Positions 18,493 through 27,555 of a stretch of DNA of 64,000 nucleotides are shown piece after piece. Below the pieces are notes generated by a model. That model did not search any database. It was not told the origin of the DNA and saw nothing but the letters and a program-made list of their open reading frames with translations. Location of the stretch: assembly GCF_029891575.1 (NCBI RefSeq), contig NZ_JARZHF010000011.1, positions 104,042 through 168,041 of the forward strand. The letters are read 5' to 3'. Every line of letters begins with the position of its first letter. Position 1 is the first letter of the stretch. Origin of the DNA: Salipaludibacillus daqingensis. GTDB taxonomy: Bacteria > Bacillota > Bacilli > Bacillales > Salisediminibacteriaceae. The position numbers were made by a program, and so were the translations under genes.

Positions 18493-19620
18493 ATGATCTA
18501 TTTGGATAATAGTGCAACAACAGCCATCGCACCTGAAGTGTTAGACGTTATGCTTCCATACTTAAAAGAAGAGTATGGTAACCCTTCAAGTAAATATTAC
18601 AGTCTAGCTGAGAATGCCAAAAAAGCAGTTGCTGATGCTAGACAAAAAGTAGCTAATCTTATCGGTTGTGAAGAAGATGAAGTAATATTTACTAGTGGGG
18701 CTACAGAAAGTAACAATATGATTCTTAAGGGAGTGTCCGATTTCTATAGTAACAAAGGGAATCATATTATAACGTCTAAAGTCGAACACCCTTCAACCAT
18801 AGAAACATGTAAATATCTAGAAACAAAGGGGTTCAAAGTAACGTATTTAGATGTTGACCAATATGGAAGAGTAAACATTGATGACCTTGAATCGTTACTT
18901 TCCTCAGATGATAAACCAATACTATTAAGTATTATTTGGGGTAATAATGAAATTGGATCATTAAATAACATAGAGTCTATTTCAAAACTTTGTCATGAAT
19001 ACAACGTCTTTTTCCATACAGATGCTACTCAAGTTATGGGAAAAGTAGATGTAAATATTGACTCTACTCCAGGTATTACTTTTTTATCTTGTTCAGCTCA
19101 TAAAGTCCATGGACCTAAAGGTGTGGGGGCTTGTGTTATCCGTAAAAACAAGCTAGGGTTAAAAACGAAAATTACCCCCCTACTTCACGGTGGTGGGCAA
19201 GAAAATGATTATCGTAGCGGAACTCTAGCAGTTCATAATATAGTTGGGTTCGGTAAAGCTGCCGAGTTGGCTAAAGATAACCTTGAACAAAATAGTCATA
19301 GATTACACGACTTTGAAAGCCAAACTAAATCACTACTAATTGAGAAATTCGGCAATGATATTTATTTCAATAATGATGAAACCAATAAAATTCCAGGTTT
19401 GATTAGTTTACAACTTAGAAGTGTTAATAATGAACTTTTCATTCGAAAAGTTGCTGATCGTTTAGCAATATCTACTGGTTCTGCATGCAGTTCAACAAAG
19501 CCAAGCCACGTATTAGCGGCTATTGGTAAAGATATTAATGAAGTAAGAAGTACTTTAAGAATAACTTTATCGCAACAAGTAGATATGGAGCAACTATCTA
19601 AAATAATAAAAGACATATAA
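18493..19620 (+). CDS. dndA: DndA, cysteine desulfurase
   Basis: 375 residues of NifS/IscS type. It opens MIYLDNSATTAIAPEVLDVM and shows VIFTSGATESNN, the PLP-lysine motif SCSAHKVHGPKG (about residue 201) and the active-site cysteine in STGSACSS (about residue 330). It provides persulfide sulfur to DndC. The gene is last in the operon rather than first, an order seen when dndB-E precede a dedicated desulfurase. GGAG is eight bases before the ATG. A strong terminator follows immediately, marking the end of the dndBCDEA unit. Housekeeping desulfurases look similar, but the location makes the Dnd role clear. Confidence 0.93.
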   Translation: MIYLDNSATTAIAPEVLDVMLPYLKEEYGNPSSKYYSLAENAKKAVADARQKVANLIGCEEDEVIFTSGATESNNMILKGVSDFYSNKGNHIITSKVEHPSTIETCKYLETKGFKVTYLDVDQYGRVNIDDLESLLSSDDKPILLSIIWGNNEIGSLNNIESISKLCHEYNVFFHTDATQVMGKVDVNIDSTPGITFLSCSAHKVHGPKGVGACVIRKNKLGLKTKITPLLHGGGQENDYRSGTLAVHNIVGFGKAAELAKDNLEQNSHRLHDFESQTKSLLIEKFGNDIYFNNDETNKIPGLISLQLRSVNNELFIRKVADRLAISTGSACSSTKPSHVLAAIGKDINEVRSTLRITLSQQVDMEQLSKIIKDI

Positions 19621-19648
19621 AAGAAATGGTCAACTGACCATTTCTTTT
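19619..19648. terminator. Strong terminator after dndA
   Basis: A 14-bp perfect stem (AAAAGAAATGGTCA / TGACCATTTCTTTT) with a two-base loop is followed by ATTTTT. It is symmetrical enough to work from both sides and lies just after the dndA stop. The 250 bases to the next gene hold nothing else. Confidence 0.85.
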
Positions 19649-19898
19649 ATTTTTAAATATTTATAAAACCTCTTAGGAAATTAAGCAGAACACAAAAGAA
19701 TCACTATCAGTAAAATCAAAATACATTAAATAAAATTGTACGCTCAATTAATCTTACAGCTTATCCATCTACTTTTTTGATATTCATATTTAATAATCAT
19801 TATTTTTAAAATAATCTTATAGTGATCTTTCAATATTTCTTGACCTACTTGTGCACTACTTCTTTTGTGGGAAGGAACATCCTCTGGCAATTTATTAA

Positions 19899-21185
19899 CT
19901 ATGCATCACCAGTTTTATTTAAGTATTCTTTTAAAGCTTCTTCAATAACTCTAGATTTGCTACTGTCGTTTTTTTCAGCATATATATCTAAGTTTTGATA
20001 AATAGATTCAGAGATGAAAATTGTACTCTTTATTTTTCTTGTATTCTCCTCTCTATCCTCTAACTCCTTCATAAACTTCCTAATCTTACCTATATCTTCA
20101 ACTGATAAAGCCATCGATTCATTAATTGAATCATCTACTTTATTTAAATTATCTTCTTCTTTCTGCGTTACTTCATCAGATTCATTGTGCAGCACCGGTC
20201 TGTCTTTTTCCTCTTGATCAGAAGAAGGAGTTGGTAGTATCACCCCGTGTTTTCTTAACTGGTCATTTAGTGTATTGGAATTGATGCCATACTCTAAACT
20301 TGCATCTAAATAACTTATTTCTCCCTTGTTTATACGCTCTGCTACTTCTCTCAAAAGGCTTTCACGTGAAATTTCTGTCCACATTCCAAAGTAGGAATCA
20401 TACCTGATATTCTCTTTATCTAGAATCCTTCTAATTTTAAACGCAGTCGTCTTATATTTCTTTGCCACTTTACTTACTGACTTGGTCAACTTTACCTCAG
20501 AAATAATCCGTGCTTCGTCCAACTGACTATTACTATCAGGTACTTCTTCCTTAACTTGTTTATTATCCTTAGTTTCCTCTTGAATGACTTCTTTGCTAAC
20601 AATATCATTTTTTTTAGTTAAATTACGATTTTTATTGTCATAATGGTAACCTATCTCTTTCAATTTACTCTCTAAATTAATAACAAAAGAAGTGCGTTTT
20701 TTTCTATTTATAGCAAACTCTTTAGATAAGTCATAAAGAGTTATACCACTTTTAAGGTCTGCTACTATTTCATTAATTAATTCCTCCTCTTTTACGGTTG
20801 ACCAATGATCGATAAAGGAATGGTAGATAAGATTGTATTCTGCGATTAGTTTAGATATTGTTTCTCTATCTAGCTTTAATCTATCAGTTAACTCTTGTTT
20901 GTCTTCCACTTCATTTAGTATAACTTTTAGTTCTGAAGCTGTTGGTATAAGAATTTTAGATTCATGTGGCTGAGCCGAAGTTTTATGAGTAGAAGCTGTT
21001 GAAGTGTAATGTTCATTTTTTTCGATTTTAGACTCATTCTCAATTAAATTTCGTTCTCGTTCTCGTTCACGTTCACTTGCATTTTCAGTCTCAGATTCAC
21101 TTATAATTTCACTATCTTCTAATTCTGCTTGAATTTTATTTTTGGGCTTTTTCATATAATCGTCAATCAGTTTTATAATGTCCAT
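19899..21185 (-). CDS. Unrecognised protein with repeated HTH-like units and a C-terminal ribbon-helix-helix domain
   Basis: About 428 residues. Residues about 10-90 are low-complexity and charged (ASERERERER), suggesting a flexible linker. Residues about 95-320 hold up to four helix-turn-helix-like units: around DRLKLDRETISKLIAEYN, LYDLSKEFAINRKK, VSKVAKKYKTTAFKIRRIL and YLDASLEYGINSNTLNDQLR. The last 45 residues read KSTIFISESIYQNLDIY then SSKSRVIEEALKEYL, a classic Arc/CopG-type ribbon-helix-helix. I do not know a named Dnd gene with this layout. The start at 21185 has AGAGGG nine bases upstream. It is the last gene of a five-gene minus-strand set of PT-associated genes, so it may recognise DNA for that set or regulate it. 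Confidence 0.6.
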   Translation of the reverse strand: MDIIKLIDDYMKKPKNKIQAELEDSEIISESETENASERERERERNLIENESKIEKNEHYTSTASTHKTSAQPHESKILIPTASELKVILNEVEDKQELTDRLKLDRETISKLIAEYNLIYHSFIDHWSTVKEEELINEIVADLKSGITLYDLSKEFAINRKKRTSFVINLESKLKEIGYHYDNKNRNLTKKNDIVSKEVIQEETKDNKQVKEEVPDSNSQLDEARIISEVKLTKSVSKVAKKYKTTAFKIRRILDKENIRYDSYFGMWTEISRESLLREVAERINKGEISYLDASLEYGINSNTLNDQLRKHGVILPTPSSDQEEKDRPVLHNESDEVTQKEEDNLNKVDDSINESMALSVEDIGKIRKFMKELEDREENTRKIKSTIFISESIYQNLDIYAEKNDSSKSRVIEEALKEYLNKTGDA

Positions 21186-21199
21186 AATTAACATCCCTC

Positions 21200-21649
21200 T
21201 TAATATAATAACTTAGTAATATCATTGAATTCTTTCTGAGAGGAATCTTTAATTCCTTCCATTTCTAATAAAAAATCATAAAGGTTGTCCGTGAAGTTTG
21301 AAGGAGAATCGTTGTAGACTTGCATTATTCTCTCTAATCCTCCTGCAGCATATTCTTCGAATATAGTGATTTTGTCATCAAACCTATCAGGATTTATAAT
21401 ATCAAGGTCTTTTGTATCTTTTATAGCTACCATATCTATAACGATTTCATCCGTATTCAGATTAAACACATTCCAAGAGATTCCTTCAGTTGAATTGTCA
21501 AAAGATTTTTTTCTTTTATAAAAGAATCCAATCAGACCTGCCAACATAAAAATATCTTTATAAGTTGAAAATATGCCGTATTCCTCTTTGTCTACTAGCA
21601 TCGTATAATAAGCTTCTTGGTCTTTTGGCCTTCTAACTCTGCGCATCAT
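21200..21649 (-). CDS. Dnd system-associated protein 4-like
   Basis: 149 residues. The protein opens MMRRVRRPKDQEAYYTML, followed by the hydrophobic segment KDIFMLAGLIGFFYKRKK and a conserved-looking IFEEYAAGGLERI. This matches my memory of the DNA phosphorothioation-associated protein 4 family, which is found only near dnd genes; its molecular role is unknown. GAGGTG precedes two adjacent ATGs (21649 and 21646). The start overlaps the end of the SMC-like gene, and the stop is 14 bases before the start of the HTH/RHH gene, so all are one operon. Confidence 0.7.
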   Translation of the reverse strand: MMRRVRRPKDQEAYYTMLVDKEEYGIFSTYKDIFMLAGLIGFFYKRKKSFDNSTEGISWNVFNLNTDEIVIDMVAIKDTKDLDIINPDRFDDKITIFEEYAAGGLERIMQVYNDSPSNFTDNLYDFLLEMEGIKDSSQKEFNDITKLLY

Positions 21650-23636
21650 TATTCACCTCAATTATTTGAGTATATTCATAAGGCTCACTATTTTCATGAC
21701 GAGGATCATTATATTTTAAGATATATTCTTTTCCGACCTTTTTCTTAATTTCTGATTCTACCTCTCCACTCCACTGGGATGGGGATACAATTATAACTAC
21801 TTGGTCAGCTAGTAAATGAATTCCTTCAGCTACCCTTCTTCTATGATCAGTATCAAGTGCTCCAAAAGGAGAATCCATTACTAGAGGATAGATTCCTCCT
21901 TCTTCTAAGAAGTTTTTATTTTCTTTGTTAAATTGTTCTCGTGTCAAATTAACAATAGCGCCTATAAAAGAAAGACTTGTTATTTGTCTTTCTCCTTGAG
22001 ATAAACCAACTTCGTTTCCAGAAAGATTATTAACCCTTAAATTATAATCTTCTGTAAGATGTATTTTATAACCTTTTCTCAAGAAACTATTATATACCTC
22101 CGAAATTCTTTCTTGTAATTCAGTTCGTACAATAATCTCTCTTAACTTCAGAATTTCCTTCATAGCATCTTCAACTTCATAGCAGGTTTTTTCTCTCAAC
22201 TGTGCTAACTGAGATTTTTCCTCAAAAGCTTCTGCCTTCTCACGATCTTTTTGTAATTGTTTTATCTTGTTATCTAAATCATTAATTTCTTTACTGGTGA
22301 TAGACTTTCTTTCAATATAGTGATCTCTTTGCTTGTGCAATTCACTTTTCTTACTTAATAAACTATCGACCTCTTCAATATCTTTGTTAGAAATTTCATT
22401 ACTAACCTCATTGTTTTCCTCTTTATACTTCCTTAAAAATGAAGCTAGTTCTAACTCGTCTCCTTTATAGGTCTTTAAACCATGAAAGAAATCCTGTCTT
22501 TCCGTGTTTACTAATGAGATATTAGATGAGAGATTCAATAAAATATTAGTTTGATTATTATGGTTTTTTAAATTATTTTCCAATGTTAATAAATGCTCAT
22601 TTATTTGAGAGGTCCTATCAAACTTTGTTCCACATATACATTCTTGTCCATCTCTTATTTCACGAATAAACTCTTTGCTAATATTCGTAGAATAAGAATC
22701 CTGACCCTTCTCCTTTAAATATTTATCGATATCTTCTGCTAAGCTTGATGTAAAAGCCAAGTAACCTCTTTGACTTATTTTTTTATTTTGTTCTGAACGG
22801 TTATTTGTTATTTCTTCATTTATTTTTGATATTTTTGCTTTGTTTGTCTCAATTTTAATTTGTAAACTTCTAACTTCTTCAATAGACTTTAATCTTGATT
22901 CGAGTTCATTAATCTGGCTGTCTATTGCTAAAATATTCTTTTCATATTGTTTTACTCTTGCTTCTTCATTATGCTTTACTTCTTCTTTATTTTCTAACTC
23001 TTCTATTAAAGCGACAGTTTTTTGATCACCTGCTGTTTTTATTTCACTTCTAAAATGTCTTGCTGCTTTATTTGTATGGTCGATAGCACGTTCAATGATT
23101 TCCAAATTCATCATTCTTTTAATAGCCATCTGAATATCACTATTTGAGTCGTGTTTTGATAAATTGTCAATTCTCTCTCCATCAAAAAAGAAGTAAGATT
23201 TTAAATCGCTTGGTAATAAACGATCAATCTGTAACTGAGCATCATATTTGATTTCTGATTGCCCATTTTCCCTATACTCCATTGATAATTCTGGTGCATA
23301 GTAAATTACCTTATGTTCCGATTCTTTATGCGCTTTTACAGTTCTGGTGATGGAATATACTACTCCCTGCTTCTCCATTTGTATATTAACATGTGCTTGA
23401 ACTGTATCCCCAACTGAAGACTCAGCAACATAGTGCTCATTTATGATATTTTTAGGATTCGGTAAATTTAATTCACCGTACAAGCACCAATTAAAAGCAT
23501 GTAACAAAGCTGTCTTTCCTGAACCATTATCCCCATGAATGACGGTGACATTTTTAATGCTAGATTCAGCAAAGGAGATGTATTGTTTCTCATAAAACTG
23601 CCGAAAGTTAACTAAAGCTATTGATTTAATTAACAT
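21633..23636 (-). CDS. SMC/Rad50-like ATPase of the inner phosphorothioation module
   Basis: 667 residues. Walker A VIHGDNGSGKTALLHAF lies at about residues 32-48, and the DndD-like motif YFFFDGERIDNLSKHD at about 155. Coiled coil spans about 190-320 and 370-490, with a CxC pair (ECICGTKF, about residue 338) at the turn, reminiscent of a zinc hook. The signature is GLSQGERQITSLSFIGAI and Walker B PLVMDSPFGALDTDHRR. It is related to DndD in plan but diverged. Upstream and overlapping is a small gene (23626-23811); downstream and overlapping is the Dnd-associated protein 4 gene. It likely acts with the helicase at 23835-25238 on DNA lacking phosphorothioate, but this is inference. Confidence 0.82.
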   Translation of the reverse strand: MLIKSIALVNFRQFYEKQYISFAESSIKNVTVIHGDNGSGKTALLHAFNWCLYGELNLPNPKNIINEHYVAESSVGDTVQAHVNIQMEKQGVVYSITRTVKAHKESEHKVIYYAPELSMEYRENGQSEIKYDAQLQIDRLLPSDLKSYFFFDGERIDNLSKHDSNSDIQMAIKRMMNLEIIERAIDHTNKAARHFRSEIKTAGDQKTVALIEELENKEEVKHNEEARVKQYEKNILAIDSQINELESRLKSIEEVRSLQIKIETNKAKISKINEEITNNRSEQNKKISQRGYLAFTSSLAEDIDKYLKEKGQDSYSTNISKEFIREIRDGQECICGTKFDRTSQINEHLLTLENNLKNHNNQTNILLNLSSNISLVNTERQDFFHGLKTYKGDELELASFLRKYKEENNEVSNEISNKDIEEVDSLLSKKSELHKQRDHYIERKSITSKEINDLDNKIKQLQKDREKAEAFEEKSQLAQLREKTCYEVEDAMKEILKLREIIVRTELQERISEVYNSFLRKGYKIHLTEDYNLRVNNLSGNEVGLSQGERQITSLSFIGAIVNLTREQFNKENKNFLEEGGIYPLVMDSPFGALDTDHRRRVAEGIHLLADQVVIIVSPSQWSGEVESEIKKKVGKEYILKYNDPRHENSEPYEYTQIIEVNNDAQS

Positions 23637-23811
23637 TTTTAACTCGCTCCTTTACTATATCGACGATATCTTTGACAATACTTGAACCTCTTAAGTCAAC
23701 TCGATGTAATAAATCCTTCTCTTTATATAATACTTGTTGTAAAATGCTCACTTCTTCAGGTTTCAATTTTTTTAAAATAGCTACAATCTCATCTTTCTCT
23801 TCCTCATTCAT
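23626..23811 (-). CDS. Small protein preceding the SMC-like ATPase (DNA modification-associated small protein type)
   Basis: 61 residues, acidic N-terminus (MNEEEKDEIVAILKKL) and a C-terminal half reading LYKEKDLLHRVDLRGSSIV. GGAGG lies nine bases before the ATG, and the stop overlaps the start of the ATPase gene, so coupling is tight. In size, position and helix pattern it resembles the other small gene at 25336-25527, which also directly precedes a DndD-type gene. I infer that it is a partner of the ATPase head; no catalytic residues are seen. Confidence 0.65.
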   Translation of the reverse strand: MNEEEKDEIVAILKKLKPEEVSILQQVLYKEKDLLHRVDLRGSSIVKDIVDIVKERVKNVN

Positions 23812-23834
23812 AAGTAAAAACCTCCATTTATACT

Positions 23835-25238
23835 TTATATGTCTAATAGGTTATAATCTTTAATAATCGGCAAGAAATCTTCATAAGCTTCTGGTCCATT
23901 AATCGCTAATTTACTAAACTCCACAAATCTCTCTAGTTCTTTTTTAACCAGTTTTCTTTCAACATTAAATAAATCTGAATCAATTAATTGAATATCTTTT
24001 ATATTTCTCGGTAAAACAATAAAATCAAAAATTTTCGCATAATTCTTACCTGGATACTTTCTTAAAACTCTTCCTCTTCGTTGAATAAACTCTTTAGGAT
24101 TAGTACTACTAGACATAATATAAGCATTTTTTATTGCTGGAATATTAACTCCTTCATCTAGGCATTTTATTGCAACCAAGGCTTCTAAATCTTCATTTTG
24201 AAAACGCTTTATTAATTCTTTCCTCTCTTTTCCCGATTCCCTAGAAGTAAACGAATGTACTTTTACATTTAGTTCACTACTTAACATTTTAATAGTACGT
24301 TCAATAAACCTTTCTCCATCCATTTCGCCACTTCCACAATATACAATCGTGTTCTTAACTTTTTCTTTTCGCTGATGATTATAAATAAGTTGCCTAAGGG
24401 TTTGAATTTTATTACTGGCATTTGCACTAATACGAGCTCTTTTTATTAGTAAATGTTTTAAAGATTCTTCTTCGTCTTTCGTTTGGTCTTTCTTATAGTA
24501 GAATTTCGATATTTTTTTTGTGATACTATAATATTTTTCAGATTCTTCATTTGTTAAATATACAATATGAGGATAATAATAATACTCCGTTAAAAAATCT
24601 CCAATTGCTTCTTCTAAAGGTAATTTATATGTAATTCCGTTAAAGTAATGAAGTAACTCATTAGTTCCTTTTTCATCCTGATGTCTTACTGGTGTAGCTG
24701 TTAATCCAATCTTATAATCAACATATTTCAAAAGTCGTTTTCTACATTCTTCCGATCCTAAATAATGAGCCTCATCTGCAATAAAAAGAACATCGCTACC
24801 TAACTTATTTAATAATTCTTGTAAGGTGTCACCTATAAAAGAAGCATTTGTAGTAATTAAACAAAAATGATTAATGACTTTAGAATTAAAAGCCGAAATT
24901 GTCGTACGCAATTCACTTTCCCACATATTTCTTGAACCGTAACAAGTAATTGGATTAATGTTAAAATCATGAATATCTTTTTTCCATTGGTCTGCTAAAT
25001 GAATAAAAGGGCAAACAATAATCACAGCCAATCGCTTTTTCAAAGTCCAAAGTTCAGTCAGACAATATAATGATGTAATCGTTTTCCCAGTACCTGTCGC
25101 CATTTCAAAAATTCCACTAAAACTATTATTTTTCCATTTTATAAAAGCATCTTTTTGATAATTTCTAAGTTCTAGGTAATCTGGTATAATTGGACAAGGA
25201 AAGACAGCATTCTCAATATTTCGTTCATCACTATGCAT
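23835..25238 (-). CDS. DNA phosphorothioation system restriction enzyme (SF2 helicase)
   Basis: About 467 residues. Superfamily II motifs in order: Q-like YLELRNYQKDAFIKW, Walker A FEMATGTGKTITSLYC (about residues 45-60), IIVCPFIHLADQW, the DEAH box LFIADEAHYLG, KIGLTATPVRH, CLDEGVNIPAI and FIQRRGRVLRKY. This length and motif wording match the PT restriction helicase family found next to dnd genes in lineages that often lack DptFGH. The ATG at 25238 with AGGTGA upstream is preferred to the TTG at 25241. No nuclease domain is visible, so cutting would need a partner or a cryptic active site. Confidence 0.8.
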   Translation of the reverse strand: MHSDERNIENAVFPCPIIPDYLELRNYQKDAFIKWKNNSFSGIFEMATGTGKTITSLYCLTELWTLKKRLAVIIVCPFIHLADQWKKDIHDFNINPITCYGSRNMWESELRTTISAFNSKVINHFCLITTNASFIGDTLQELLNKLGSDVLFIADEAHYLGSEECRKRLLKYVDYKIGLTATPVRHQDEKGTNELLHYFNGITYKLPLEEAIGDFLTEYYYYPHIVYLTNEESEKYYSITKKISKFYYKKDQTKDEEESLKHLLIKRARISANASNKIQTLRQLIYNHQRKEKVKNTIVYCGSGEMDGERFIERTIKMLSSELNVKVHSFTSRESGKERKELIKRFQNEDLEALVAIKCLDEGVNIPAIKNAYIMSSSTNPKEFIQRRGRVLRKYPGKNYAKIFDFIVLPRNIKDIQLIDSDLFNVERKLVKKELERFVEFSKLAINGPEAYEDFLPIIKDYNLLDI

Positions 25239-25335
25239 CAAATCACCTACACTGATTTTAGTATAAGTGTATCATAATTTCTTTTCTTTTTACCTTAAAT
25301 TGTTAAATAAATTATCACTAAGGAGCGTATGCCTC
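25239..25335. promoter_or_regulatory. Divergent control region of the inner module
   Basis: About 97 bases separate the minus-strand helicase operon from the plus-strand small gene/DndD2/DndE2 operon, so both promoters must lie here. A TATACT box on the minus strand and a CATAAT on the plus strand overlap around 25262-25278, near the sequence GTATAAGTGTATC. Exact promoter boxes are not certain. AAGGAG at about 25320 serves the plus-strand gene. Confidence 0.4.
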
Positions 25336-25527
25336 GTGAAAGAAATTAAACGAAAAGAACTAGAGCTATTAAATAAAGTATGTGCTGAGCATAAAGTTTC
25401 TCCTGATGTTTTAACCAGATTACTTACAACTGCTGATGAATTAGCATATGAAAATAACACCCCCGCCACTAGAAGAAAAAAATTAATGGCTGATATTGTC
25501 TATTTCTCTAAGATTGCTAAGAGGTGA
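25336..25527 (+). CDS. DNA modification system-associated small protein
   Basis: About 63 residues from a GTG at 25336 (AGGAG ten bases upstream). Upstream in-frame codons exist back to 25267 but lack a ribosome binding site. It reads KEIKRKELELLNKVCAEHKV, then SPDVLTRLLTTADELAYE and a basic RRKKLMADIVYF. The pattern LLxKVCxEHxVSPxxLxxLL is that of the small proteins annotated beside DNA modification genes. It ends eight bases before DndD2. It parallels the small gene at 23626-23811, so each SMC-like gene of this module has its own small leader protein. Confidence 0.7.
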   Translation: MKEIKRKELELLNKVCAEHKVSPDVLTRLLTTADELAYENNTPATRRKKLMADIVYFSKIAKR

Positions 25528-25534
25528 ATAAATT

Positions 25535-27541
25535 ATGTTCTTAAAAAAATTAAAACTAGATAATTACAAAACGTATTATGGTACGCAAGAACTTAACCTA
25601 AACATTCCTTTAACAACTAGAAATGAGAGCGAAAAAAATATTATTCTAATTGGTGGATTAAATGGTGCTGGTAAGACAACGATTCTTAAAGCGATCGTAT
25701 ATGTTCTATTTGGTAAACGTGGGATTTCAGAGCAGGAATATAAAAAACAATTTTCTAACGTTATCAATAATAACTTCTATGAAGAAGGCGGAAGAGATTG
25801 TTCCATTTCTTTAACTATTGAAACGGATAAAGGAGAAGAATGGGAGTTAAAAGTATCTTGGAGTTTTGATAATTACAAGCGAGTTCTTAATGAAAATCGG
25901 GAAATTACTGTATACAAGCCGGGTTCAACTTATGGTCGGCATACAAACATAGATAATATGCAAGCTTTTGATCGCTTTATTGACAAAGTGATCCCTTATC
26001 ATGCCGCTCCTTTTTTCATTTTTGACGGTGAGGAAATAAAAGATATAATCTTAAGGCAAAACAGTAAAGAAATGAAAGAATCTATTCATAAAATCACCGG
26101 TATGGATACTTACAATTTATTAATAGATGATTTAAAAGCTATAAGTAAAAAATTGGAAGATGATATGTCAAAGTTAACAAACAGTAAAGATATCGATAAA
26201 TATCAAGTTAATATTACCAAAATAGATGAACAATTAACCGGAGACAAAGACAAGCTGAAAAAAATATTTGAACAATATAATCAATTAAATACTAATTATA
26301 AAGAATTGCAACAGAAAAGAACAGAAAAGCTAACACAAAACATGCATTCCAGAGAGCGATACATTAAGAAAGTGGAACAAAAACAAGCATCATTAAATCA
26401 GTTAAGAAAAGAAAAAGATTTATTTATTGAAGAACATTTATTAAAGGTCATTCTTTCTAAAAAAATCATAAAATTACAGAAGAGAGTTGAATCTGAAAAA
26501 AATTCTCGTAACAAGCTCTTGAGAGTTGAGGCATCCTTGAAACCTTATCATGATTTTATGAATAAACTTATAGAAAAAAATATTGATCCTCCACTTACAG
26601 ATGACCAACTTATAAAAGTACGTCAACTTGGTGAAGATATTTGGTTAAAAGACCAGAATCTAAAAAAACAAAAAGTTGAAGAACTGCATGATTTATCTCC
26701 AAAAGAGTTGAGCTGGATTCAATCCCTTAAAGCTCCTTCAATAAAAAAATATAAAAGCACGGTTCATAAGATTGCTCAACTAGAGTATGAATTAAAGGAA
26801 GTAGAGAAAGAATTAGAAAATGCTCCTGATACCTTGGACGTGTCTGAAGAGAATAAAAAAATAGAAGACGTAACAGGAAGTATTAAAGAAAATGAACTAA
26901 GACAAAAAGCCCTTAAAAAACGTGTGTTGAAATTTGAAGATGATAAGACTAAGTTAAAAAACCAGATTACACGTATGACTGAAAAAGTTGAAGGACTTGA
27001 AGATGTACATGAAAAATACAATAATATAACAGGAATTATTAATGCTACTGAAGACTTTGTTAATCGAAGTACGTCAATGAAAGCACATTATATTAGAGAT
27101 CAATTTTCTTATATGCTTAACAAGCTTTTTAGAAAACAAAATGAGTTTGGTAAAGTTGATTTCGACTTGGATTCTTATACAGTTCGAATATATAACGATA
27201 AAAATCAGGAAATTAGCGTTCAAGAGCGGTCAGCTGGCGAAATGCAAATGATCTCTTCTGCATTAATTTGGGCTCTGACTAAAGCGTCTGATTTGGAGCT
27301 TCCAGTGGTCATAGATACTCCACTTGGCCGTTTGGATAGTTACCATCGTAAACACTTAATCGAACATTACTATAAGTTTTTAAGTAAACAAGTAATTATA
27401 TTATCAACAGATACTGAGGTTACAAAAGAGTATGTAGATTTAATGAAAGACAATTCTTATAAACAGTATATGCTCGATTACGATGAAGAGAAAAATTATA
27501 CCATTATCCGTGATCAATATTTTGATTTCATAAATGTATAG
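25535..27541 (+). CDS. Second DndD-like SMC ATPase
   Basis: 668 residues. Walker A IGGLNGAGKTTILKAIVY lies at about residues 40-57, then FFIFDGEEIKDIILRQ, a long coiled coil (about 205-530), the signature ERSAGEMQMISSALIWAL and Walker B LPVVIDTPLGRLDSYHR, with ILSTDTEVTKEYV at the end. It is clearly DndD-like, and is at least as close to that family as the first copy by motif wording. GAGGTG precedes the ATG. It lies between a small protein and a DndE-like gene, repeating the DndD-DndE order of the main operon, so it may form a second modification or sensing complex. Confidence 0.85.
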   Translation: MFLKKLKLDNYKTYYGTQELNLNIPLTTRNESEKNIILIGGLNGAGKTTILKAIVYVLFGKRGISEQEYKKQFSNVINNNFYEEGGRDCSISLTIETDKGEEWELKVSWSFDNYKRVLNENREITVYKPGSTYGRHTNIDNMQAFDRFIDKVIPYHAAPFFIFDGEEIKDIILRQNSKEMKESIHKITGMDTYNLLIDDLKAISKKLEDDMSKLTNSKDIDKYQVNITKIDEQLTGDKDKLKKIFEQYNQLNTNYKELQQKRTEKLTQNMHSRERYIKKVEQKQASLNQLRKEKDLFIEEHLLKVILSKKIIKLQKRVESEKNSRNKLLRVEASLKPYHDFMNKLIEKNIDPPLTDDQLIKVRQLGEDIWLKDQNLKKQKVEELHDLSPKELSWIQSLKAPSIKKYKSTVHKIAQLEYELKEVEKELENAPDTLDVSEENKKIEDVTGSIKENELRQKALKKRVLKFEDDKTKLKNQITRMTEKVEGLEDVHEKYNNITGIINATEDFVNRSTSMKAHYIRDQFSYMLNKLFRKQNEFGKVDFDLDSYTVRIYNDKNQEISVQERSAGEMQMISSALIWALTKASDLELPVVIDTPLGRLDSYHRKHLIEHYYKFLSKQVIILSTDTEVTKEYVDLMKDNSYKQYMLDYDEEKNYTIIRDQYFDFINV

Positions 27542-27555
27542 AGGTGAGCTAAATA

